Source: Alloprevotella tannerae (lineage in GTDB: Bacteria; Bacteroidota; Bacteroidia; Bacteroidales; Bacteroidaceae). From it: a stretch of 52,734 bases of DNA. Positions 1-9,135 of this stretch are shown here, piece by piece (position 1 is the first letter of the stretch; every line of letters starts with the position of its first letter). Under the pieces are notes generated by a model. The model ran no database searches. It saw only the letters and a program-made list of their open reading frames with translations, and was not told the origin of the DNA. Both the position numbers and the translations under genes were made by a program. The stretch spans positions 1-52,734 of the forward strand of contig JABZGR010000011.1 in the NCBI GenBank assembly GCA_015259125.1, in the 5' to 3' direction.

Positions 1-20
1 GTTGTCGCTTTGCTCCAACG

Positions 21-56
21 CCTGCCCTGCCAAAAGACCAAGCCTAAGGGCTTGTG
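21..56 (-). repeat. Family-1 palindromic element, partial
   Basis: This carries the CCTGCCAAAAGACCAAGCCTAAGG-type right half of the reverse-orientation element. The left half is missing here; only degraded sequence precedes it at the window start. Confidence 0.7.
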
Positions 57-121
57 GTGCGGGAGTGGGCTTTGGCGGTTTGATTTATCAGCATGTTCAA
101 ACGGCTATATACGGATGATTT

Positions 122-227
122 TGAAAGACCAACCCTAAGGGGTTGCACTTGGCGACGCGTTGCGGCAGGGTTAAGCCGCTTCGCACCTTAACCCTGCCCT
201 GCCAAGAGACCAAGCCTAAGGGCTTGT
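122..227 (-). repeat. Family-1 palindromic element, reverse copy
   Basis: The order is TGAAAGACCAACCC, AAGGGGTTG, an inner inverted repeat (GCAGGGTTAAG at about 164 against CTTAACCCTGC at about 187), then CTGCCAAGAGACC and a second AAGGGCTTG end. It faces the forward copy at 341-446, so the two make an inverted pair of about 325 bp. Confidence 0.85.
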
Positions 228-340
228 GTTGAGGGGGTGGGCTTTGGTGGTTTTGTTTGGTATTACATTTGATATAATATAAATATGCGGCTAAAAATTG
301 CCGCCTAAAATCGCTAACTATCGCGCGTCTTCCGTCACAA

Positions 341-446
341 ATAACCCCATCGGGGTTAGTCTTTTGGTAGGGCAGGGTTGACGCGGCGCGTCAACCCTGC
401 ATCAGCAAGTAGCGGTAATGTCAACCCCATAGGGTTGGTCTTTCAA
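341..446 (+). repeat. Family-1 palindromic element, forward copy
   Basis: It opens with AACCCCATCGGGGTT, continues with AGTCTTTTGG and an inner inverted repeat (CAGGGTTGACGCG/CGCGTCAACCCTG), and ends with GGGTTGGTCTTTCA. The inner stem differs from other copies (TTGACGCG/CGCGTCAA instead of TTAAG/CTTAA) but keeps pairing on both arms, which suggests the hairpin matters. Confidence 0.85.
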
Positions 447-545
447 AGCGTGCCATTTTTTCGTCTGTGGAAAACGTGAGGGGTCAAGTCTCAACGCTCG
501 TAATGAAATCTTATAGTTTACTTGAGAGGATCGTAGACTAACCCA

Positions 546-572
546 GTGAAAGACCAAGCCTAAACACTTGTA
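546..572 (-). repeat. Family-1 element end fragment
   Basis: A single TGAAAGACCAAGCCTAA end lies here without the inner stem or the opposite end, so it is a degraded copy. Confidence 0.5.
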
Positions 573-948
573 GTCGCCTATTTTCTGATTGACCAATTGC
601 CATCTTACTATGCACATCGAGGAAAGAAAATATTTAGTTGAGTATAGTATGAGCTACGACGAAAGCCTTTCCGGACACGCACAAAGCACGCTTTATTCAT
701 TCCGGTTACTTCCTCCCCAAAGAGTGCATCAATAACATGCGAAAATCCCACTATTTGTGCTACTATAATAGACGTGCCCATTCTTTTTTCAATCCCCTTA
801 TAAACAATTATTAAGTTGCAAAAAACAATGCTCATCTGCAACTTTTGGCAAAGTGTCCTTATAGTAAACACACATAAACTTGCGCAGAAAAGCACCCACC
901 CTGCACCTTTCTTTTGCTTGCCGGCGGCCGTGTTCGATGGAAATCTGC

Positions 949-956
949 TAACTTTG
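949..956 (+). promoter_or_regulatory. Bacteroidota -7 box upstream of the cytidylyltransferase gene
   Basis: TAACTTTG matches the Bacteroidota primary-sigma -7 consensus TAnnTTTG exactly and lies 23 nt before the ATG at 980. No convincing TTTG -33 box is present at the usual 19-21 nt spacing. Confidence 0.55.
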
Positions 957-979
957 CAAGCAAATAACATCTTGTACGT

Positions 980-1717
980 ATGAACATTGCCGTCATTTTT
1001 GCCGGAGGAGCGGGCGTAAGGATGAATACCAAGTCGCGCCCGAAGCAGTTTCTCGAACTCAATGGCAAGCCTATCATCATCTACACGCTCGAATTGTTTG
1101 ACAATCATCCGCAGATCGATGCCATCGTTGTGGCTTGTCTGAAAGAGTGGATCCCCTTTCTGAAGAAAATGCTCAAGAAGTTTGAGATCAACAAAGTTGT
1201 GAGCATCGTCGAAGGCGGAAAGACGGGGCAAGCATCTATCTACAACGGCCTTGAAGCAGCGGAACTTTTCGCCCGCAAGCAAGAGTCGGCTGCGGCAGAG
1301 TCACCCATCGTATTGATCCACGACGGCGTGCGGCCACTGATTACCGAAGAAACGATCACAGACAACATACAAGAAGTTCGCCGCTCCGGAAGTTGCATCA
1401 CGTGCATCCCGGCTACGGAGACCTTAGTCGTACAAGAGTCTGACGGCAGCTTGGAAATTCCCACCCGCGCCAAGTCTAAAATAGCGCGTGCGCCGCAAAG
1501 TTTTTACCTCAAAGACATTATCGCCGCCCATCGCCGCGCTCGCGAAGAAGGACGCGAAGACTTCATCGACAGTTGCTCTATGATGAGCCATTACGGCTAT
1601 AAGTTGGGCTTGGTAATGGGGCCGATGGAGAACATCAAGATCACAACGCCGACCGACTTCTTCCTGTTTCGCGCGATGGTGCAAGTACATGAGAATCAGC
1701 AAATCTTTGGTTTCTGA
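980..1717 (+). CDS. IspD/TarI-family cytidylyltransferase (probable alditol-phosphate CTP transferase)
   Basis: This 245-residue cytosolic enzyme transfers CMP from CTP to a sugar- or alditol-phosphate. The CTP-binding signature AGGAG is at residues 8-12, followed by R14 and PKQFL at 21-25. HDGVRP is at 114-119 and the C-terminal ENIKITTP at 217-224. IspD and TarI share this fold. The wording around residues 21-35 and 217-224 looks more like TarI (ribitol-5-phosphate cytidylyltransferase) than housekeeping IspD. The context agrees: it heads an operon with an SDR epimerase five bases downstream and a polysaccharide flippase after that. I infer a role in making a CDP-activated precursor for a surface glycan. 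A housekeeping IspD role cannot be excluded from sequence alone. Confidence 0.8.
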   Translation: MNIAVIFAGGAGVRMNTKSRPKQFLELNGKPIIIYTLELFDNHPQIDAIVVACLKEWIPFLKKMLKKFEINKVVSIVEGGKTGQASIYNGLEAAELFARKQESAAAESPIVLIHDGVRPLITEETITDNIQEVRRSGSCITCIPATETLVVQESDGSLEIPTRAKSKIARAPQSFYLKDIIAAHRRAREEGREDFIDSCSMMSHYGYKLGLVMGPMENIKITTPTDFFLFRAMVQVHENQQIFGF

Positions 1718-1722
1718 CGCGT

Positions 1723-2763
1723 ATGCCCACGTTTTCTACGCTCCGGCGCGATGCCGATGAATTTGTTGCGCATACCCGCTTCGCGGAAGCCCTCCGCGGG
1801 CAAACGATACTCATCACGGGCGCAACGGGCTTAATCGGCGCCACGCTCGTGCGCTGCTTGTGTGCACTCAATCAAGCCCACGCGCTCGGTTTGCGCCTTT
1901 TGCTACCCGTAAGGAGCGTGGACAAAGCGCGCCGGCTCCTTCCTGCCGACTGCGGACTCTTTTTCCAAAGCACGTTGAGCGAACTTTCTGCGACTTGTCC
2001 CGCACGAAGCGTCGACTATATTATACATGGAGCAGCCCCGACGGCTTCAAAAAGTTTCGTAGCGCAGCCGGTCGAAACCTTAGATGCCATTTTCAACGGC
2101 ACACGTGCCGTACTCGATTTTGCGCGCGCCGCAGAAGCGAAGAGCATTGTCTATCTGTCGTCCATCGAAGTCTATGGGCGCATCACCAACGACGAAGTGC
2201 CGATCACCGAAGCCGATCAAGGCTATATTGATCCCCTCGCCCCGCGCAGCAGTTACAGTTTGGGCAAACGCGCGGCCGAATGTCTTTGTCGAGCCTACGC
2301 AAGCGAATACGGCACACCCATAAAAATAGCCCGCCTCACCCAAACTTTCGGTGCCGGCGTAGGGCGCGACGATGGGCGCGTCTTTGCCATGTTTGCCCGC
2401 GCCGCACTTCAAAAGCAGGACATCACATTATCGAGTACCGGAGAAACGTGCCACAATTATTTATATACGACCGACGCGGCCGAAGCCTTGCTCACCTTGC
2501 TCTTCAAAGGCACTAACGGCGAGGCCTACAACGTAGCCGACGCCGACAACTATGCTTCGATCCGCGAAGTAGGCGAAAACGTGCTGCAAAGTTTCGCTCC
2601 CGCGCAACGACTACGCATTCAGTTGCAACCCGATGCCCCCTATCCACCCACCACGCGCCTGCGCCTGTCTACGGAGAAGTTGCTTGCGCTCGGCTGGAAG
2701 CCGCGTGTGGGCCGCGAAGAGATGTTTCGCCGCGTCATAGAAGCCATGCAAGAGGAAGAATAA
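1723..2763 (+). CDS. NAD-dependent epimerase/dehydratase (extended SDR)
   Basis: This 346-residue protein is of the extended short-chain dehydrogenase family, which interconverts nucleotide-activated sugars. The Rossmann dinucleotide motif TGATGLIG is at residues 32-39. The serine-bearing strand YLSSIEVYG is at 144-152 and the catalytic YxxxK pair is Y178/K182. The substrate cannot be read from the sequence. It starts five bases after the cytidylyltransferase stop and its TAA overlaps the flippase ATG by one base (TAATG), so translation is probably coupled. Together with its neighbours it most likely makes an activated sugar for a cell-surface polysaccharide. Confidence 0.85.
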   Translation: MPTFSTLRRDADEFVAHTRFAEALRGQTILITGATGLIGATLVRCLCALNQAHALGLRLLLPVRSVDKARRLLPADCGLFFQSTLSELSATCPARSVDYIIHGAAPTASKSFVAQPVETLDAIFNGTRAVLDFARAAEAKSIVYLSSIEVYGRITNDEVPITEADQGYIDPLAPRSSYSLGKRAAECLCRAYASEYGTPIKIARLTQTFGAGVGRDDGRVFAMFARAALQKQDITLSSTGETCHNYLYTTDAAEALLTLLFKGTNGEAYNVADADNYASIREVGENVLQSFAPAQRLRIQLQPDAPYPPTTRLRLSTEKLLALGWKPRVGREEMFRRVIEAMQEEE

Positions 2764-4202
2764 TGGATAATCTGAAGGAGAAAACGGCCGGCGGCTTGCT
2801 TTGGGGCGCACTCAACAGCGGCAGTATGCAGATCCTCAACGCCTTGATCGGCTTCGTGCTGGCGCGGCTCTTGGATCCGGCCGACTATGGCATTGTGGGG
2901 ATGCTCACGATCTTTATCGCCATTGCCGGCAACCTGCGCGACAGCGGTTTTGCCTCAGCTTTGGTCAACTTAAAGCGGATTACGGACAACGACTACAACG
3001 CCGTCTTTTGGTTCAACCTGCTTTCCAGTCTGGCCATCTACGTCCTACTCTTCTTCTGCGCGCCGCTGATTGCCGACTTCTACCATCAGCCCGCCCTCGT
3101 CTCACTTTCGCGCGTCATCTTCCTGAGTTTTGTGATTTCAAGTTTCGGACTTTCGCATAGCGCCTACCTCAATCGCAATATGCTCAACAAGGAAAAGGCG
3201 CTCATCACGCTGGTTGCGATGATCGTCGGCGGACTTGTGGGTATCTTGGCCGCGGTGGGCGGTCTGCGCTATTGGGCCTTGGCTTGGCAGAGTCTGACTT
3301 ACATTACGCTCGTCAGCATCGGGCGCTTCTATTATTCGGCTTGGCGCCCATCATTCCGCATTGATTTTGGCCCGATTCGCAAAATGTTTGGCTTTAGCAG
3401 CAAGATTTTGGCAACGACCATCATCAACACCGTGGGCAACAACGTACTCACCGTCATTCTGGGCCGACTTTATCCGGCGCGCACCGTCGGCAATTTCTCG
3501 CAGGCCTATAAATGGGACGCGATGGGCTATGGTTTTATTTCCGACATGGTCTTGCAAGTGGCCCAACCCGTAATAGCCGCCATCGAGGGCGAGGAAGAGC
3601 GGCAGTTGCGCGTATTTCGCAAACTCATGCGCTTCACGGCGATGCTGGGTTTCCCGGCTTTGTTCGGCCTATCGTTCGTAGCCAAAGAATTTATTTTTGT
3701 TACACTTTCCGCCAAGTGGGCCGACAGCGTACCACTCCTGCAAATGCTTTGCGTAAGTGGCGCATTTATGCCTTTTTATACCATCTATCAAAACCTTTGC
3801 ATCGGGCGCGGGCGCTCTGATCTCTATATGTGGGGGACACTCTCTCTGGTTCTCGCCCAACTCTTGCTCATTACGGGGCTGCATACCTTTGGCGTGACGA
3901 CGATGGTGGCCGCTTATGCGCTGCTCAACATCTTCGGCCTGCTCATTTGGCAAGGCTTTGCCAAGCGCCTCATCCATCTTCGATTCCTTCAGGCCTTGGC
4001 CGACATTCTTCCCTTTGCCGGCGCGTCGCTCGCAGCTATTCTTATAGCCTACGGACTCACGTTTTTTCTTTCCAACATCTACCTGCTGCTCATCTTGCGC
4101 ATCATCTTAGTGGGCGGCATCTACTTCGGCATCCTCAAGCTCTTCCGCGTGCGGCTGCTCGAAGAGGCTTTGGATTATTTCCGCAAACGCCGCAAGGCAT
4201 AA
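2763..4202 (+). CDS. Polysaccharide flippase (Wzx-like, MOP superfamily)
   Basis: This 479-residue polytopic inner-membrane protein has long hydrophobic segments across its whole length, consistent with the 12-14 helices of lipid-linked-oligosaccharide flippases. The N-terminus (TAGGLLWGALNSG, then ARLLDPADYGIVGM near residues 35-48) is the characteristic start of the polysaccharide biosynthesis/WzxC group. Its role would be to move undecaprenyl-linked repeat units across the inner membrane. It closes the three-gene operon. No glycosyltransferases or polymerase are nearby, so the rest of the pathway must be encoded elsewhere. Confidence 0.88.
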   Translation: MDNLKEKTAGGLLWGALNSGSMQILNALIGFVLARLLDPADYGIVGMLTIFIAIAGNLRDSGFASALVNLKRITDNDYNAVFWFNLLSSLAIYVLLFFCAPLIADFYHQPALVSLSRVIFLSFVISSFGLSHSAYLNRNMLNKEKALITLVAMIVGGLVGILAAVGGLRYWALAWQSLTYITLVSIGRFYYSAWRPSFRIDFGPIRKMFGFSSKILATTIINTVGNNVLTVILGRLYPARTVGNFSQAYKWDAMGYGFISDMVLQVAQPVIAAIEGEEERQLRVFRKLMRFTAMLGFPALFGLSFVAKEFIFVTLSAKWADSVPLLQMLCVSGAFMPFYTIYQNLCIGRGRSDLYMWGTLSLVLAQLLLITGLHTFGVTTMVAAYALLNIFGLLIWQGFAKRLIHLRFLQALADILPFAGASLAAILIAYGLTFFLSNIYLLLILRIILVGGIYFGILKLFRVRLLEEALDYFRKRRKA

Positions 4203-4317
4203 AAGCCCGTTTTCGATCGATTCCATCGCTGTTCTTCGATGCGTGCTCCCGCCAAACGTCCATCGAAGATAGTCCTCTGTTTCTCTAAACCCCTTCTCCC
4301 TTTATTCCCGCCTTAAG

Positions 4318-4427
4318 TAACCCCATCGGGGTTAGTCCTTTGGCAGGGCAGGGTTAAGATGCGAAGCGACTTAACCCTGCCTAACGCATCCCAACGTTGA
4401 CAACCCCTTAGGGTTGGTCTTTCAAAA
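4318..4427 (+). repeat. Family-1 palindromic element, forward copy (solitary)
   Basis: AACCCCATCGGGGTT opens the element. The inner stem is GGCAGGGTTAAG...CTTAACCCTGCC around GCGAAGC, and GGGTTGGTCTTTC closes it. No reverse partner is nearby. Confidence 0.85.
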
Positions 4428-4563
4428 ACGAACGCGAAGCGAAACTTTATGAAAAACGTCTAAGCAGCAACGCGTAAAGCATCCTTTCCGGCCAACAAAT
4501 CATTGATTTTTAAGCGCACAAATAGGAGAAAAAACCGACACGTACCCACTTGCGACGTTTTTC

Positions 4564-4641
4564 ATCACGAGAATAAACCTTTTTTATCGTGAGGTGAAGC
4601 TCTTTTTATCACGAGAACAAACCTTTTTTATCACGATAAAA
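4564..4641. repeat. Family-2 array: four TCACGA/TCGTGA boxes at 22-bp pitch
   Basis: Units start at 4564, 4586, 4608 and 4630, exactly 22 bp apart. Their boxes are in order CACGAG, CGTGAG, CACGAG and CACGAT. The spacers are mostly CCTTTTTT or AAAA runs. The second box is in the opposite orientation to the others. Confidence 0.85.
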
Positions 4642-5004
4642 AACGCCAAGCACAAACTTTTCAACAACATCAATCCATATCTGCGAAAAAACATTCCCAC
4701 TCTTTGCACAACGAAAAAGCAACCTGCACCGACATCTACAAACACCAAGAATGTGCAAAAATAGGCGGTTTCATCGCATATTAAACCACATTTTTCGCAA
4801 AACAAACCATACACGACCATCAAACCGACAAGGCGGAACGAAAAATAAAAACCCAACCGATGACGTTTTTTCATCGTCAATCACAGACCGCTTTTTGTGG
4901 GCGAAGCGTCGCACTTTCTCGCCCGACAATCGCGCCGACGCAAACAGAACCTTTCCTTGGTCGACGGTTGCTACGCGAAATAAGGATAATTCGCGAGTTT
5001 TTCC

Positions 5005-5035
5005 TTTGGCTATCATAACGATATATGTAACTTTG
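5005..5035 (+). promoter_or_regulatory. dxs promoter (TTTG-19-TAACTTTG)
   Basis: The -33 box TTTG is at 5005-5008 and the -7 box TAACTTTG at 5028-5035, with a 19-nt spacer. This is the full Bacteroidota primary-sigma consensus. Transcription would begin near 5042, about 35 nt before the ATG. Confidence 0.85.
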
Positions 5036-5076
5036 CAAGATAATAGCGGGAAGAAAATCCCTTCTACTCAAGGACT

Positions 5077-6993
5077 ATGCCTGAATTTAAGATTTTATCT
5101 CACATCAATACGCCGGACGATCTCAGACAATTGAAGCTCGAAGATCTGCCGACGCTATGTGAAGAATTGCGCGAGGATATTATTTATGAGTGCTCGCACA
5201 ATCCGGGCCACTTGGCCTCAAGTCTGGGTACGGTAGAATTGACCGTAGCCTTGCACTACGTTTTTGCTACTCCGGACGACCGCATCGTATGGGATACCGG
5301 GCATCAGGCTTATGGACACAAGATTCTCACCGGCCGCAGAGAAGCTTTTCATACCAACCGCAAGTTTGGCGGCGTTCGCCCCTTTCCCTCACCCGAAGAA
5401 AGCCCTTATGATACCTTTGCTTGCGGTCATGCGAGTAATTCCATATCGGCGGCGCTCGGTATGGCCGTGGCGGCCGTAAAAAAAGGAGAGGAGGATCGGC
5501 ATATCGTGGCCGTGATCGGCGATGGTGCGATGAGCGGCGGTCTGGCCTTTGAGGGACTTAACAATACATCGGACACGCCCAATAATCTGCTGATTATCCT
5601 CAACGATAATAATATGAGCATCGACCGCAGTGTGGGCGGTATGAAGCAATATCTGCAACGCCTGCACACGTCGGCCGCATATAATGATTTACGCTTCCGC
5701 CTTTCGCGCCGGCTGATGCGCTGGGGGGTGCTCGATGATACGAAGAAGAAGAAAGTCTTACGCTTCAACAATGCGATTAAAGCGCTGCTCACGGATCAAC
5801 AAAACATCTTTGAGGGGATGAATATCCGTTATTTTGGGCCGACAGACGGACACGATGTCATCCAACTGGTGGAAACGCTGCGCCAAATCAAGGAGATGAA
5901 AGGGCCAAGGCTGCTCCACTTGCACACAATAAAGGGCAAAGGACTCAAACCTGCGGAACAGGCGCCGACGATTTGGCACGCACCGGGCAAATTTGACGCG
6001 GAAAGCGGCAAACGCTTGGGCGAAGGCGCGGCACAGCAAGCCCCGAAGTTTCAAGACGTGTTTGGAGAAACGCTGCTTGAGCTTGCGCGCACCAATAAAA
6101 AAATCATCGGCGTCACGCCGGCAATGCCTACAGGCTGCTCTATGAACATCTTGATGCGCGAAATGCCGGATAGGGCTTTTGATGTGGGCATTGCGGAGGG
6201 CCATGCTATGACGTTCTCAGCCGGTATGGCGAAAGGGGGATTGCAGCCCTTTTGCAACATTTACGCATCCTTTGCGCAGCGGGCGTATGACAATATTATA
6301 CACGACGCGGCGCTGCTCAACTTGCCGGTAGTCTTGTGCTTGGATCGCGCCGGCTTGGTCGGCGAGGACGGGCCTACGCACCACGGTACTTTCGATTTGG
6401 CCTCATTGCGCCCCATTCCAAACTTGACGATTGCTTCGCCTTATGATGAATGCGAATTGCGGCGCTTGATGTACACGGCGCAAACGCCGAACAAGGGCAC
6501 TTTCGTAATTCGTTATCCGCGAGGAAGAGGTCATTTGCTGGATTGGCGTTGCCCGCTGGAAGAAATCCCTGTCGGGAAGGGGCGTATTATGAAGGCAGGA
6601 AAGGATCTAGCGATCGTCTCGCTCGGACCTATTGGCAACGTGGCGGCAGATGCGATTGCGGAACTGGAAAAGGAGACGCAGGCTTCTATTGCTCATTACG
6701 ACTTGCGCTTCCTTAAACCCCTCGACACGCAAATGCTGAACGAAATAGGTGAACGCTTTGATAAAATCATGACCATCGAGGACGGCGCACGCATAGGCGG
6801 AATGGGGACGGCGATATTAGAATATATGGCGGACAACGGTTGGAATCCGCGCATCAAACGCTTAGGCTTGCCGGATCAGTTTGTACCCCACGGCAGCCCG
6901 AATGAGCTCTATCGCCTCGTAGGCTTGGACAAAGACAGCATTAAGCAGGCAGCTAAACAACTCCTCGCCGATCCTACGCTCACCAAAAGCTGA
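5077..6993 (+). CDS. dxs: 1-deoxy-D-xylulose-5-phosphate synthase
   Basis: Thiamine-diphosphate enzyme that condenses pyruvate with glyceraldehyde-3-phosphate, the first step of the MEP isoprenoid pathway. Its 638 residues are normal length. Visible signatures: NPGHLASSLG near residue 42 with the conserved His45; the ThDP/Mg motif GDGAMSGG at 148-155 ending in NDN at 176-178; and the pyrimidine-domain AEGHAMTFSAGMA segment with its catalytic Glu near residue 375. The C-terminal transketolase domain is complete. An exact consensus promoter lies upstream. In many Bacteroidales dxs is followed by trkA and trkH; here trkA follows after 70 bases but trkH is not present. Confidence 0.96.
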   Translation: MPEFKILSHINTPDDLRQLKLEDLPTLCEELREDIIYECSHNPGHLASSLGTVELTVALHYVFATPDDRIVWDTGHQAYGHKILTGRREAFHTNRKFGGVRPFPSPEESPYDTFACGHASNSISAALGMAVAAVKKGEEDRHIVAVIGDGAMSGGLAFEGLNNTSDTPNNLLIILNDNNMSIDRSVGGMKQYLQRLHTSAAYNDLRFRLSRRLMRWGVLDDTKKKKVLRFNNAIKALLTDQQNIFEGMNIRYFGPTDGHDVIQLVETLRQIKEMKGPRLLHLHTIKGKGLKPAEQAPTIWHAPGKFDAESGKRLGEGAAQQAPKFQDVFGETLLELARTNKKIIGVTPAMPTGCSMNILMREMPDRAFDVGIAEGHAMTFSAGMAKGGLQPFCNIYASFAQRAYDNIIHDAALLNLPVVLCLDRAGLVGEDGPTHHGTFDLASLRPIPNLTIASPYDECELRRLMYTAQTPNKGTFVIRYPRGRGHLLDWRCPLEEIPVGKGRIMKAGKDLAIVSLGPIGNVAADAIAELEKETQASIAHYDLRFLKPLDTQMLNEIGERFDKIMTIEDGARIGGMGTAILEYMADNGWNPRIKRLGLPDQFVPHGSPNELYRLVGLDKDSIKQAAKQLLADPTLTKS

Positions 6994-7063
6994 TAACATC
7001 GACGTAAAAGCAAACCGGGCGGACCGCAACGGGACACGCCAATGGTTATAACGCTCTCTGGAA

Positions 7064-8407
7064 ATGAAAATCATTATTGCAGGCGCCGGCGCAATAGGCC
7101 GGCATTTGGCTAAACTCTTTACAAAAGAGCACCACGACATAACCCTCATCGACGAAGATGAGGAAAAATTGCTCAACATCGGAGCCAACTTCGATTTGCT
7201 CACGCTCTGCGCATCGCCAACGTCACTCGTCACGCTTAATAATGCGGAGATAAAGAAGGCAGACCTGTTCATAAGCGTGATGCCGGACGAGGCGCATAAT
7301 ATTATGAGTTGCATTCTGGCCAACCGCTTGGGCGCAAAAAAAACCGTATCGAGGGTGGATAATCCGGAATACGCGCTTATGCAAAACGAAGAGATCTTTA
7401 AAAGCGTAGGGATCAACTCTATCGTTTACCCGGAGCAACTTGCCGGCTTGGAAATCATACAAAATATTAAACGAAGCTGGGTGCGCCAGTGGATAGAAGT
7501 GCAAGGCGGAGAGCTACTCTTAATCTGCGTGAAAGTACGCGAAGGCGCACGCTGCTTAGACGTGCCCTTACGTGATCTTTGCGCGCCCGACATGCCGCTT
7601 CACGTGGTTGCAATTAAGCGCCACGGCGAGACGCATATTCCGCACGGCAACGATGTTTTGCGCTGTTACGACTCGGTCTACTTCATGACGACACCAAAGT
7701 ATGTTCCTTATTTGAAGGAAATAGCCGGAAAAACAGACTACCCGGACGTCAAGAACGTATTCTTCCTCGGCGGCGGAAAGACGACCGAGCGCGCCCTTGT
7801 ACATTTGCCCGACTATATGCGGGCTAAAGTCTTCGAAGCCGACATTCATCGTATCGAACAATTGGATTCGACACTCAACAACCCACACGTTATGTTCATA
7901 CATAGCGATGGGCGCGACGTAGATCTCCTTGTTGAGGAAGGCATTCATAATGCGCAAGCTTTTGTAGCCGCTACGGGCAACTCAGAAGTGAATGTGCTGA
8001 CCTGCCTTGCCGCCAAACGCCTCGGCGTTCGCAAAACCGTCGCCGTAGTTGAGAACTCTGACTACATAGCAATGGCCGAAAGCCTCGATATTGGCTCAAT
8101 TATCAACAAAAAGCGGCTCGCTGCGGGCCACATTTATCGCATGATACTCAAGGCAGACGTCACGACGGTGAAGAACCTCACGGTTGCGGCTGCCGATGTT
8201 GCCGAATTTGTCGTCAAAGAAGGATCTAAAGTGACGCGACGCCCGGTAAAGGATCTCAAACTCCCGCCCGAAGTGACGCTAGGCGGAATGGTGCGCGGCA
8301 AAGTAGGCGTTCTGATCAACGGTAACACACTCTTGCAGACCGGCGATCGCGTTGTAGCGTTCTGCCTCGAGGGCTCGCTCAAGCGATTAGAGAAATATTT
8401 CAATTAG
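7064..8407 (+). CDS. trkA: Trk potassium uptake system NAD-binding protein TrkA
   Basis: This is the cytoplasmic regulatory subunit of the Trk/Ktr potassium channel. Its 447 residues fold as two RCK units. The first Rossmann motif GAGAIG is at residues 7-12 and a second begins near 231 (FLGGGKTTERAL). Each is followed by an RCK_C-type domain (about 140-220 and 365-445). Length and tandem arrangement fit classical TrkA. It should gate a TrkH membrane subunit, but none is encoded next to it. The following 130 bases contain a 22-bp tandem repeat instead. Confidence 0.93.
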   Translation: MKIIIAGAGAIGRHLAKLFTKEHHDITLIDEDEEKLLNIGANFDLLTLCASPTSLVTLNNAEIKKADLFISVMPDEAHNIMSCILANRLGAKKTVSRVDNPEYALMQNEEIFKSVGINSIVYPEQLAGLEIIQNIKRSWVRQWIEVQGGELLLICVKVREGARCLDVPLRDLCAPDMPLHVVAIKRHGETHIPHGNDVLRCYDSVYFMTTPKYVPYLKEIAGKTDYPDVKNVFFLGGGKTTERALVHLPDYMRAKVFEADIHRIEQLDSTLNNPHVMFIHSDGRDVDLLVEEGIHNAQAFVAATGNSEVNVLTCLAAKRLGVRKTVAVVENSDYIAMAESLDIGSIINKKRLAAGHIYRMILKADVTTVKNLTVAAADVAEFVVKEGSKVTRRPVKDLKLPPEVTLGGMVRGKVGVLINGNTLLQTGDRVVAFCLEGSLKRLEKYFN

Positions 8408-8423
8408 CACCCTATTCGCGCAG

Positions 8424-8520
8424 CGACAATCCCAACCCGCGGCAGTCAAGACCCAATCCGGCGGCAGCCAAGACCCAATCCGGCGGCAGCCAAAACCAAT
8501 CCCACCGCCCCCAAACCCGA
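8424..8520. repeat. 22-bp GC-rich tandem repeat downstream of trkA
   Basis: The unit GGCAGCCAAGACCCAATCCGGC appears at 8441-8462 and 8463-8484. A degenerate third copy starts at 8485 and a decayed trace precedes them. It lies in the short gap between trkA and the next gene. Confidence 0.8.
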
Positions 8521-8540
8521 ATTCAGACATATTATATATA

Positions 8541-9095
8541 GTGATCAAACAACAATACCCGATTATGAAGAAAGTAATATTAGCCCTTTCCGTCTTCCCT
8601 ATCGTCGACGTAATGTTTCACACAGAGAAAGCAAAAGGATTAGACGCCTACACGCTCTGTTTAGCCGGACTTCTTTTCGCTTTCACCTTTATCGTCTTCC
8701 TGATTTACCTATGGAAGAGCCGCAACTTCGGACAACATTTCGCGCCGGCCGGAGAAGAAGTGCGCGAACCCAACTTGATGCCCGCCCGCTTCGCAGCCAT
8801 CGAAAGCGAATTTGGCCCCATCACGCGAAAAATCGCCTTCAGCCACTACATTGACGACATTGCAGCCAACGCCTTCGCCTTCGACGCGTCTCGCACCCTG
8901 CTTGTGTTCAACCGCCCCATAAAATACGACGACATCGAGCGGACAGATTTAGAATTTAGCGGAGAATACTGCGTCAAGATCTGGCTCCACAGCGACCACG
9001 GCCACTACGTAGCCTTCTCCTCCTCAAACGGCCGCGCCGCCAAAGCGCTAAAAGACGAACTCGACCGCATTTTTCCCGCCGGAAAAACAGCTTAA
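8541..9095 (+). CDS. Small membrane-anchored protein of unknown function
   Basis: I do not recognise a family. The GTG start gives 184 residues; an ATG at 8565 (MKKVILALS) is an equally plausible start giving 176. Two hydrophobic stretches near residues 10-22 and 38-57 would place a hairpin or one anchored helix in the inner membrane. A soluble C-terminal domain of about 125 residues with alternating beta-like segments follows (NRPIKYDDIERTDLEF, VKIWLHSDHGHYVAF). It sits 41 bases before purN and may be co-transcribed with it. Confidence 0.65.
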   Translation: MIKQQYPIMKKVILALSVFPIVDVMFHTEKAKGLDAYTLCLAGLLFAFTFIVFLIYLWKSRNFGQHFAPAGEEVREPNLMPARFAAIESEFGPITRKIAFSHYIDDIAANAFAFDASRTLLVFNRPIKYDDIERTDLEFSGEYCVKIWLHSDHGHYVAFSSSNGRAAKALKDELDRIFPAGKTA

Positions 9096-9135
9096 CACCG
9101 ACCACAGCAAGTTTTCACGCCTCAAGCGCCCATTT

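Larger units (their letters stand above)
1..979. other. Non-coding, repeat-rich leader region
   Basis: No credible gene. The open frames here, such as the minus-strand frame 608-1282 that runs into the following gene, have no recognisable protein features. The stretch contains a partial family-1 palindromic element (21-56), a complete reverse copy (122-227), a complete forward copy (341-446), a further end fragment (546-572) and the promoter of the cytidylyltransferase gene. The sequence following the first two elements (61-85 and 231-256, both containing GTGGGCTTTGG) is also similar, so the repeated block is longer than the palindrome itself. Confidence 0.7.
4203..5076. other. Intergenic region with two repeat families and the dxs promoter
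   Basis: No gene is supported. The region holds a forward family-1 element (4318-4427), a family-2 array of boxes at 22-bp pitch (4564-4641), an A-rich stretch and the dxs promoter. The frames that cross it are short and unlike proteins. Confidence 0.7.

Noticed and set aside
608..1282. 224-residue minus-strand open frame
   Set aside because: It overlaps the cytidylyltransferase gene and its promoter and shows no family signature.
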